Origin: Pectobacterium versatile | GTDB lineage: Bacteria > Pseudomonadota > Gammaproteobacteria > Enterobacterales > Enterobacteriaceae | Direction: 5' to 3' | DNA length: 64,000 bases | NCBI RefSeq assembly: GCF_020166435.1 | Contig: NZ_JAINZP010000011.1 | Location: 1 to 64,000 of the forward strand | Shown: positions 57,571-64,000 of the stretch, piece by piece | How the letters are laid out: the number at the start of each line of letters is the position of its first letter | Position numbering within the stretch: position 1 is the first letter of the stretch | The notes under the pieces: generated by a model | Told to the model about the DNA's origin: nothing | The model's input: only the letters and a program-made list of their open reading frames with translations | The model's database searches: none | Made by a program: the position numbers and the translations under genes

Positions 57571-58776
57571 TTAGTCGATCAATAATTCAAGGGCGCTGCC
57601 CACTGCGGCGATCAGCGCAGCAACATCCTGTTGGTTGTTATAGGGGGCAAACGAGGCGCGGAGCGTGCCGCTGACGCCGAGCGCGTCCATCAGCGGCTGC
57701 GCACAGTGATGCCCAGCACGCAGTGCGATGCCGCTTTCGGCTAGCAGCGTAACCAGATCGCTGTGGTGCACATCGGCAATATCAAAGGACAGCACGCTGG
57801 ACTGCGGGCTACGGAAACTGCGAAAGCCGGGGAACTGCGCTAAATACGTTTCGGCAAGCTGCGCTAACTGCTGGCTGTGCTGCTCTGCTGCGTGCCAGTC
57901 CAGCGTGGTCAGCCAGTCTAGCGCCGCAGACAGGCCAAGCACGCCAGCAATGTGCGGGGTTCCCGCTTCAAAACGCTGTGGAATCGCCTGCGGTTTGAAG
58001 CCGTCAAAGGAAACCTGCGTCATCATTTTCCCGCCGCCTTGCCACGGCATCATGCTTTCCAGTAAGGCAGTTTTGCCGTACAGCACGCCGATCCCGGTTG
58101 GAGCATAAAGCTTGTGCCCGGAAAACGCATAGAAATCGATATCCAGCGCCTGTACATCGGGCGGGCAGTGAACAATGCCCTGCGCACCGTCAACCATTAC
58201 TACCGCACCATAGCGGTGAGCCAGCGTAATCGCCCGCGCCAGATCGGGCTGGCCGCCTGTCACGTTTGACATCTGTCCCAGCGCCAGCAGGCGGGTTTTT
58301 GGCGTGATCAGCGTGGCTAACTGTTCGATATCCGGTAAAAAGTCCGCGCCTATCGGTAACTTCACGATGTTCGCGCCAGTCTGCTGCGCCACCATCAGCC
58401 ACGGAATGAGGTTCGCGTGATGTTCTGCTTCGCTAACGACGATCTCGTCGCCCGGTTGAAGGCGAGGGCGTGCATAGCTCTGCGCGACCAGATTGATCGC
58501 TTCCGTCGTGCCTCTGGTCCAGACAATGGAACGCGGATCGTCGGCGTGGAGCAACGTGGCGACTTGCTCACGAGCGCCTTCAAAACGCTGGGTTAACGCC
58601 TGCGCGCCGCGATGCTGGCTGCGATGCACCGTACCACTCTCGCTGCCATAGAACGCCTGCACCGCATCAATGACGGACTGTGGTTTCAGCGCAGTCGCGG
58701 CGCTATCAAGATAGACAGTCGAATGCTGGAGAGCGGGAAACTGTTGGCGAAAGGTGGCGGTGTTAAACGGTGTCAT
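57571..58776 (-). CDS. csdA: cysteine desulfurase CsdA
   Basis: PLP enzyme that converts cysteine to alanine and an enzyme persulfide. From the ATG at 58776 the PLP Lys is K222 (SGHKLYAP) and the active Cys is C358 (RAGHHCAQPLM), both as in E. coli, and the length is 401 aa. AGAGG lies six bases before this ATG; the in-frame ATG six bases earlier would sit on the ribosome binding site. First gene of csdA-csdE. Confidence 0.95.
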   Translation of the reverse strand: MTPFNTATFRQQFPALQHSTVYLDSAATALKPQSVIDAVQAFYGSESGTVHRSQHRGAQALTQRFEGAREQVATLLHADDPRSIVWTRGTTEAINLVAQSYARPRLQPGDEIVVSEAEHHANLIPWLMVAQQTGANIVKLPIGADFLPDIEQLATLITPKTRLLALGQMSNVTGGQPDLARAITLAHRYGAVVMVDGAQGIVHCPPDVQALDIDFYAFSGHKLYAPTGIGVLYGKTALLESMMPWQGGGKMMTQVSFDGFKPQAIPQRFEAGTPHIAGVLGLSAALDWLTTLDWHAAEQHSQQLAQLAETYLAQFPGFRSFRSPQSSVLSFDIADVHHSDLVTLLAESGIALRAGHHCAQPLMDALGVSGTLRASFAPYNNQQDVAALIAAVGSALELLID

Positions 58777-58959
58777 GAGCATCCTCTTTTGGAGGGCAGA
58801 TCCTGTCCCATTTTGTCGAGAGAGACAAGTTTAGGACTATGCCTAATGCGATTTTATGGAAAAAAAATCAACTATTGCTACGCTTTAAAGTGTTAATTTT
58901 CAGGATTTCCTGATGAATAAGGTTAACTAGAAGACATTTAAATTCATTGAGGGTTAACT

Positions 58960-59181
58960 ATGAAGAATAAAATTTCTATTTTTGCCGCTATCGTAATGGC
59001 GTTTTCTCTGGCAGCCTGTTCCAGTAATTACGTCATGCATACCAATGACGGTCGTACCATTGTTGCAGAGGGGAAACCGAAGGTGGATGATGAGACGGGT
59101 ATGATCAGCTATACCGATGCCTACGGTCAGCAGCAGCAAATTAACCGTGATAATGTGAAAGAAATGGCGAAAGGGAAATAG
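58960..59181 (+). CDS. ygdI: YgdI/YgdR family lipoprotein
   Basis: A 73-aa lipoprotein with lipobox LAAC near residue 20 and the DUF903 fold (VMHTNDGRTIVAEGKPKVDDETG). It is a paralogue of the protein encoded at 16740-16958. Location next to csdA/csdE and gcvB matches E. coli ygdI. Function unknown. Confidence 0.88.
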   Translation: MKNKISIFAAIVMAFSLAACSSNYVMHTNDGRTIVAEGKPKVDDETGMISYTDAYGQQQQINRDNVKEMAKGK

Positions 59182-59193
59182 TGCCGTTTGCCC

Positions 59194-59395
59194 ATACCCT
59201 AAATAATTCGAGTTTCAGGCAGGCGGCAAGAGAAGGAATCCCGACGAGCTTACTCAGGTAAGTGATTCGGGTGAGTGACAAACCTGCCATAGGCAGGTTT
59301 GAACGCTGCTTGCAGCGGCCCCAACGGGGCGAGGCACACGGCAGTGCGCCGAGTAGCGCAGCCAACGCACATGCAACTTGAAGTATGACGGGTAT
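59194..59395. repeat. ERIC element with internal insertion (202 bp)
   Basis: The outer arms are ATACCCTAAATAATTCGAG and CAACTTGAAGTATGACGGGTAT. The insertion carries CCTGCCATAGGCAGG and GCTGCTTGCAGC hairpins, also found in the ERIC fragment at the kinase gene. It sits between ygdI and gcvB. Confidence 0.9.
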
Positions 59396-59471
59396 ATCAT
59401 CACACGTTGCCTGTTAAGTTATGCCAGATGCTAGATAAGCGTGTTATGGCATTCAGGTGTGAAACGTAAGC

Positions 59472-59670
59472 AAAAAAAAGCACCGCAATTTGCGGTGCTA
59501 CACAAAAAATCACTTTGGACAGACAGGGTAAATGTACAGGAAGTGAATAGGGTAGACTCGCTACCACATCTGCAAAAGGCAGACAAACAAATAGCAAACA
59601 CAACATCACAACCACAAGCCAAAAGCACCTCAGGTCACCCCTCCGCACTTTTCGTTCCGGCCCAGGAAGT
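59472..59670 (-). ncRNA. gcvB: small regulatory RNA GcvB
   Basis: Hfq-dependent sRNA that represses many amino-acid and peptide transporter mRNAs. On the minus strand it starts ACTTCCTGGGCCGGAACG, includes the GU-rich seed TTGTGGTTGTGATGTTGTG, then CTTCCTGTACATTTACCCTG. It ends in the terminator AGCACCGCAAATTGCGGTGC plus T tract. These match E. coli GcvB, and the 199-nt length is close to its 205. The second ABC importer in this window is of the class GcvB often targets, but no pairing was tested. Confidence 0.94.
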
Positions 59671-59678
59671 TGCGCTAA

Positions 59679-59707
59679 TATAGGTATTTGCTGGTACATC
59701 CTCAACG
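59679..59707 (-). promoter_or_regulatory. sigma-70 promoter of gcvB
   Basis: On the minus strand TTGAGG and TATATT are separated by 17 bp, and the -10 ends 9 nt before the inferred GcvB start. GcvA is expected to activate upstream of it. Confidence 0.6.
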
Positions 59708-59740
59708 GACAAATTATAATGTCTCGGATTACAAAAACTA

Positions 59741-59867
<127 letters not shown>

Positions 59868-60044
59868 CGATGTACCCATCATTTTTTCGTTGTGGAGAGG
59901 TTGGTCGCTGTCGATTATTTTGATCGTGTAGACAGCGGAGCGACTGGGCGATTTCCCATTGTCGTCTTTCTGCATCTTAAGCGTTATTGGGTACGAATGT
60001 GCCTGATAAATCGCTGATTTAGCGTAAACCAAAAGATTTCATTC

Positions 60045-60968
60045 ATGTCAAAACGTCTCCCTCCGCTCAACGCATTGCGCGTTTTTGATGCGGCGGCTCG
60101 CCATTTAAGTTTTACCAAAGCAGCAGAAGAACTGTTTGTCACGCAGGCTGCCGTCAGCCACCAAATTAAGTCACTGGAAGATTTCCTGGGGCTTAAATTA
60201 TTCCGCCGTCGTAATCGCTCTCTGCTACTGACGGAAGAAGGGCAAAGTTACTATCTTGATATCAAAGAGATCTTCTCCTCTTTGAATGATGCAACCCGTA
60301 AGCTGCAATCCCGCAGCGCCAAAGGCGCGTTAACGGTCAGCCTGTTGCCCAGCTTTGCTATTCATTGGCTGGTGCCGCGTCTTTCAAGTTTTAACTCTGA
60401 CTATCCAGGGATTGATGTTCGTATTCAGGCCGTGGATCGCGATGAAGATCGTCTGGCGGATGATGTGGATGTCGCGATTTTCTATGGTCGGGGCAACTGG
60501 CCGGGGTTACGAGTAGAAAAGCTGTACGCCGAGTATCTTTTGCCCGTTTGTTCACCGGTATTGCTGACGGGGAATCACCCGTTAAAAACGCCGGATGATT
60601 TGGTGGCACATACGCTGCTGCACGATGCGTCGCGTCGTGACTGGCTGTCCTATACGCGTCAGCTTGGCGTGCAGATTAACGTGCAGCAAGGGCCGATTTT
60701 CAGCCACAGCGCGATGGTGTTGCAGGCGGCGATCCACGGGCAGGGCGTAGCGCTGGCGAATAATGTGATGGCACAGACGGAAATCGAAGCTGGGCGACTG
60801 GTGTGTCCGTTTAACGATGTGCTGGTCAGCCGGAATGCTTTTTATCTGGTATGTCATGACAGTCAGGCAGAACTGGGTAAAATAGCCGCCTTTCGCCATT
60901 GGATTCTGGCGCGGGCAGCCAGCGAACAGGAAAAATTTCGCTTCCGCTATGACAACGGCACGCGCTGA
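60045..60968 (+). CDS. gcvA: LysR-type regulator of the glycine cleavage system
   Basis: Activates gcvTHP and gcvB when glycine is abundant and represses gcvTHP with GcvR when it is scarce. At 307 aa it is nearly identical to E. coli GcvA in the N-terminal HTH (FTKAAEELFVTQAAVSHQIK) and matches it through the C-terminal effector domain. It is divergent from gcvB, with an ERIC element between them. Confidence 0.96.
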   Translation: MSKRLPPLNALRVFDAAARHLSFTKAAEELFVTQAAVSHQIKSLEDFLGLKLFRRRNRSLLLTEEGQSYYLDIKEIFSSLNDATRKLQSRSAKGALTVSLLPSFAIHWLVPRLSSFNSDYPGIDVRIQAVDRDEDRLADDVDVAIFYGRGNWPGLRVEKLYAEYLLPVCSPVLLTGNHPLKTPDDLVAHTLLHDASRRDWLSYTRQLGVQINVQQGPIFSHSAMVLQAAIHGQGVALANNVMAQTEIEAGRLVCPFNDVLVSRNAFYLVCHDSQAELGKIAAFRHWILARAASEQEKFRFRYDNGTR

Positions 60969-61061
60969 AGCCGTGTCGCTGGTTGTCGAAGAGGGATTGA
61001 CCGAATAGCTCACAGGTAACTACGTTTCAGACTGATGATAGATCTATTTGCAGAATGAAAA

Positions 61062-61166
61062 CGGTAGTAACGGAATGGAAGAGTAAAGCGTTTGCGCCAT
61101 GGATGGCGCAAGCCGAGCGCACAGGGACGTGTTTACAGCGACTTTACGATCTATCCGTTACTACCG
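61062..61166. repeat. nested inverted repeat between gcvA and ygdD
   Basis: CGGTAGTAACGGA (61062-61074) pairs perfectly with TCCGTTACTACCG (61154-61166). Inside it GTAAAG faces CTTTAC, and a central palindrome TTGCGCCAT / ATGGCGCAA (61092-61111) has a 2-nt gap. The whole is a 105-bp nested structure of unknown nature. It could be a small structured RNA, a palindromic repeat family, or a double-sided operator. Confidence 0.6.
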
Positions 61167-61193
61167 CTCGGCGGTCTTTGTCAGCAACCTTGT

Positions 61194-61225
61194 TTATAGG
61201 TAACAACGATTATAGGTAACTACGA
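61194..61225. repeat. 16-bp tandem repeat at the ygdD start
   Basis: TTATAGGTAACAACGA is followed directly by TTATAGGTAACTACGA. The last A of the second copy is the first base of the ygdD ATG. A related AGGTAACTACG occurs at 61014-61024. The AGG could act as a duplicated ribosome binding site. Confidence 0.7.
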
Positions 61226-61620
61226 TGAATAGTCGTTTCATGCTGGTGTTTGCTGCTATCAGCGGCTTCACTTTTGTCGCGCTGGGTGCGTTTGGCTCTC
61301 ACGTTCTCAGCAAAACGCTGGGCGCAACGGAGCTGGGCTGGCTACATACCGGCCTTGAATATCAGGCATTTCACACGCTGGCGATTTTGGCACTATCGGT
61401 TGCGATGCAACAGCGAACCAATCTGTGGTTTTACTGGAGCAGCGTTTTTCTGGCGTTGGGAACGGTACTCTTCAGCGGAAGTTTGTACTGTCTGGCGCTT
61501 TCTCACCTGAAACTGTGGGTTTATGTGACGCCAATTGGCGGAGCCTGTTTTCTGGTGGGGTGGATATTAATATTGATTGGCGCACTGCGTCTGAAGAGAA
61601 AGGCTAAACGCCATGAATAA
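61225..61620 (+). CDS. ygdD: YgdD family membrane protein (DUF423)
   Basis: A 131-aa inner-membrane protein with four predicted helices. It opens [20 protein letters not shown] and contains the conserved [12 protein letters not shown] and [15 protein letters not shown] of DUF423. Function unknown. It overlaps rlmM by 8 bp, as in the E. coli order gcvA-ygdD-rlmM. Confidence 0.9.
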   Translation: MNSRFMLVFAAISGFTFVALGAFGSHVLSKTLGATELGWLHTGLEYQAFHTLAILALSVAMQQRTNLWFYWSSVFLALGTVLFSGSLYCLALSHLKLWVYVTPIGGACFLVGWILILIGALRLKRKAKRHE

Positions 61621-62713
61621 AGTCATTTTGTATTGCCGCTCTGGGTTTGAGAAAGAGTGTGCGGCGGAAATAACGGAAAAAGCCACGGAGCATAATGCCT
61701 TTGGCTTCGCGCGGGTAAAAGAGAACAGTGGCTACGTTGTGTTTGAATGCTATCAGCATGAAGATGCCGAACGTCTGGTAAAAACGCTGCCGTTTCATGA
61801 GCTGATTTTTGCCCGCCAGATGTTCCTGAGCGGTGAACTGCTGCGCGATCTGCCGCCGGAAGACCGCATCACGCCAATCGTTGGTATGCTGACGGGAGCC
61901 ATTGAGCGTGCGGGGGAGCTGCGCGTCGAAGTTCCCGACACCAATGAAAGCAAAGAGCTGATGAAGTTCTGCCGCAAATTCACCGTGCCGCTGCGTGCTG
62001 CATTACGCGAGCATAAAATTCTGCTGGGCTATGAAAAAGCGGATCGTCCGGTGCTGCATGTGTTGTTCATTGCGCCCGGCTGCTGCTATGCCGGTTACTC
62101 TTATAGCAATAACAATTCACCGTTTTATATGGGGATCCCACGCCTCAAGTTCCCTTCCGATGCACCAAGCCGTTCGACACTTAAGCTGGAAGAAGCGTTT
62201 CATGTCTTTATTCCTGCCGACGAGTGGGATGAGCGTCTGGGCAGCGGCATGTACGCGGTGGATTTAGGTGCCTGCCCCGGCGGCTGGACTTACCAACTGG
62301 TTAAACGCAGCATGATGGTTTATGCGGTAGACAACGGCCCGATGGCACCGAGCCTGATGGATACCGGACAGGTGATGCACCATCAGGCGGATGGCTTCCG
62401 CTTCGAAGTGCCGCGTAATAACGTGTATTGGCTGGTGTGCGATATGGTGGAGAAACCGGCGAAAGTCACCAGCCTGATGAGCGATTGGCTAATCAAGGGC
62501 TGGTGTCGTGAAGCGATATTCAACCTGAAGCTGCCGATGAAGAAGCGCTATGAAGAAGTGTCGCAGAATCTGGCCGTGCTACGTGAGCGCCTAAGCGAAA
62601 ATGGGATTAATGCCGAAGTGCATGCCAAGCATTTGTACCATGACCGTGAAGAAATCACGGTGCATGTTCGTCGTTTCTGGAGTGCGGTGCCTGGCCGTCG
62701 CGACGAGCGATAA
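61613..62713 (+). CDS. rlmM: 23S rRNA 2'-O-ribose C2498 methyltransferase
   Basis: SAM-dependent enzyme that methylates C2498 of 23S rRNA. An N-terminal THUMP-like part precedes the Rossmann methyltransferase with the SAM motif [16 protein letters not shown] (about residue 220). The C-terminal [13 protein letters not shown] holds a catalytic Lys. At 366 aa it matches E. coli RlmM. Start codon overlaps ygdD. Confidence 0.95.
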   Translation: MNKVILYCRSGFEKECAAEITEKATEHNAFGFARVKENSGYVVFECYQHEDAERLVKTLPFHELIFARQMFLSGELLRDLPPEDRITPIVGMLTGAIERAGELRVEVPDTNESKELMKFCRKFTVPLRAALREHKILLGYEKADRPVLHVLFIAPGCCYAGYSYSNNNSPFYMGIPRLKFPSDAPSRSTLKLEEAFHVFIPADEWDERLGSGMYAVDLGACPGGWTYQLVKRSMMVYAVDNGPMAPSLMDTGQVMHHQADGFRFEVPRNNVYWLVCDMVEKPAKVTSLMSDWLIKGWCREAIFNLKLPMKKRYEEVSQNLAVLRERLSENGINAEVHAKHLYHDREEITVHVRRFWSAVPGRRDER

Positions 62714-62722
62714 TCTCGTGCT

Positions 62723-62754
62723 GATGCGTACCTGGGGTCACTCAGGTACGCATC
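62723..62754. terminator. hairpin between rlmM and xni
   Basis: GATGCGTACCTG pairs perfectly with CAGGTACGCATC around an 8-nt loop between convergent genes. The T tract is poor, so termination is inferred from position. Confidence 0.55.
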
Positions 62755-62766
62755 TGTATTCATCCG

Positions 62767-63549
62767 CTAGTGAGAATGCGGCGGGGCGCTATTCTGCACT
62801 GGCAGCCTCAGCTGCTGCAGATTGCCATTAAGCGTTAAATCGGTACGCAGCATCGCGATTTGACGACTGATCAGCGCCATTTCCTTATGCTGTTCCAGCT
62901 TCTTACGCCACTTTTCCGGTACGGCATCTAACTGCTGATACAGCGCCTCCAGACTCCCTGCCTGTTGTAAAAGCTGTGCGGCACTTTTAGAGCCGATTCC
63001 TGTGACACCTGGAATCTTGCTGCTGCTAATGCCTGCCAGCCCCCAGTAGTCTGTCAACTGCTGCGGTGACACACCAAATTCCTGTTCGATAAACGGCAGA
63101 TCCAGCCAGCGTTTCTGAAAATAATCCCTGATCTGAATGTGTGGAGCCAATAGCTGGCAGTACCCTTTATCGGTCGACACGATCGTTGCCTGATGGCCCG
63201 CTGATGATAGCTTGACGGCCAGCGTAGCCGCCAGATCGTCGGCTTCATTGCCGAGGCTATGCCAGCTTGCTACGCCAACGGCGGCAAAGGCCGCTTTAAT
63301 CTGCGGGAGTTCCTGCTTCAAATTATCCGGCATTGGCGTGCGTCCTGCCTTGTAGTCCGGCAAGAGTTGGTGACGCCAACTGGTATCGCGATCTTCATCA
63401 TCAAAGACGGCCACCGCGTGCGTAGGCTGGCTGTGCTGTATGAGTTGATGCAGCGCATGTTGGCATGCCGTGATACAGGGCGAACCTTGTACCGCATGAA
63501 TGCGACGTATCAGATTGAGCGCGTCGACAATCAGCAAATGGACGGGCAT
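62767..63549 (-). CDS. xni: flap endonuclease Xni (ExoIX)
   Basis: A 260-aa structure-specific 5' nuclease related to the N-terminal domain of DNA polymerase I. It starts [17 protein letters not shown] and has the acidic metal-site segments FDDEDRD and [12 protein letters not shown]. The helix-hairpin-helix region [14 protein letters not shown] follows. Length and sequence match E. coli Xni. It follows ppnN on the same strand. Confidence 0.92.
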   Translation of the reverse strand: MPVHLLIVDALNLIRRIHAVQGSPCITACQHALHQLIQHSQPTHAVAVFDDEDRDTSWRHQLLPDYKAGRTPMPDNLKQELPQIKAAFAAVGVASWHSLGNEADDLAATLAVKLSSAGHQATIVSTDKGYCQLLAPHIQIRDYFQKRWLDLPFIEQEFGVSPQQLTDYWGLAGISSSKIPGVTGIGSKSAAQLLQQAGSLEALYQQLDAVPEKWRKKLEQHKEMALISRQIAMLRTDLTLNGNLQQLRLPVQNSAPPHSH

Positions 63550-63620
63550 CGCGTAATTCCTGATGTGATAAGAGGGGGAAGCAGGGCTTCCCCACGTAGG
63601 TATGACCGAGCGGTGAACCG

Positions 63621-64000
63621 TTAGGCGCAGATTTCGTAGCAGGGAATATAGGCGCTGCCGGGCAGCTTCATGCGCTGCTGTGCGACAAAGCCCTGTAGCA
63701 GCGTATCCATGCTTTTCATCATCTGCGGGTCGCCGTGAATTTTGTACGGCCCACGTTGCTCAATTGCCTGAATACCGACCTCTTTCACATTACCGGCCAC
63801 AATACCGGAGAACGCCCGGCGTAGCGCGGCAGCCAGCTCTTCAGCTGGCTGATTCGGATGCAGGTTGAGGTCGGCCATATTTTCATGTGTCGGCTCAAAG
63901 GGCAGTTGCAGGTCGGGTGCGATGCGCAGTGACCAGTTAAAGCTGTAAGCATCGCCCGTGTGGCGGCGGCTTTCTTTCACCTGCGGCATCGCTTTCTTCA
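63621..64000 (-). CDS. ppnN: pyrimidine/purine nucleotide 5'-monophosphate nucleosidase, 3' part
   Basis: Only the C-terminal 126 or so residues are in the window; the frame is still open at the right edge, so the start lies beyond it. The segment [19 protein letters not shown] and the end [13 protein letters not shown] match the C-terminus of E. coli PpnN (YgdH). That enzyme is a (p)ppGpp-regulated nucleosidase releasing free bases from nucleotides. An ATG at 63989 is internal. Confidence 0.92.
   Translation of the reverse strand, partial: KKAMPQVKESRRHTGDAYSFNWSLRIAPDLQLPFEPTHENMADLNLHPNQPAEELAAALRRAFSGIVAGNVKEVGIQAIEQRGPYKIHGDPQMMKSMDTLLQGFVAQQRMKLPGSAYIPCYEICA

Overview
The window is a chromosomal segment of a soft-rot enterobacterium, most likely Pectobacterium. 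Gene order follows the Escherichia coli 61-64 min region almost gene for gene (speC, mltC-yggX-mutY-trmB-yggL-yggN, tas-ygdR-mutH-rppH-ptsP-lgt-thyA, ppdA-ppdB-ygdB-ppdC-recC-ptrA-recB-recD-argA-amiC, three initiator tRNAs, mltA, tcdA-csdE-csdA-ygdI-gcvB-gcvA-ygdD-rlmM-xni-ppnN). Protein sequences diverge to about the extent expected for Pectobacterium, and ERIC repeats are present. The genus call rests on remembered sequences and synteny, not on a search.

Layout. 1-658: long leader of speC with a candidate leader ORF and two hairpins. 659-4340: ornithine decarboxylase and asparagine permease. 4650-8456: accessory cluster with a TetR regulator, an SDR protein lacking the usual catalytic Tyr, and a divergent Tm-1-like / PEP-hydrolase-like pair. 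8669-10772: secreted alpha/beta hydrolase and a membrane AraC-type regulator. 10853-23368: conserved DNA repair, tRNA modification, cell wall and PTS-Ntr genes, with a DARS2-like DnaA-box region between mutH and rppH. 23410-24222: two AT-rich orphan genes between thyA and ppdA. 24445-38309: pseudopilin genes and the recC-ptrA-recB-recD operon. 38310-40245: an insertion between recD and argA holding a broken LacI gene, a recombinase remnant, an OspG/NleH-like secreted protein kinase gene, an ERIC fragment and the 5' stub of an IS256-type transposase. 40246-45176: argA with two ARG boxes, amiC, three tRNA-fMet genes and mltA. 45264-56209: an accessory transport and catabolic island (DapA-like aldolase, TetR, M20 amidohydrolase, dual-ATPase oligopeptide-type ABC importer, divergent molybdopterin oxidoreductase). 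56278-64000: conserved csd/gcv region and the 3' part of ppnN.

How it fits together. The backbone holds recombinational repair (RecBCD), mismatch and oxidative repair (MutH, MutY), peptidoglycan remodelling (MltC, MltA, AmiC), nitrogen PTS and amino-acid regulation (PtsP, GcvA, GcvB) and sulfur transfer (CsdA, CsdE, TcdA). Four places break E. coli synteny: 4650-10772, thyA-ppdA, recD-argA and mltA-tcdA. ERIC elements lie in several intergenic regions. ERIC-derived sequence also appears to supply the last codons and stop of both mutH and the kinase gene. The most unusual item is the OspG/NleH-like kinase gene in the recD-argA insertion.
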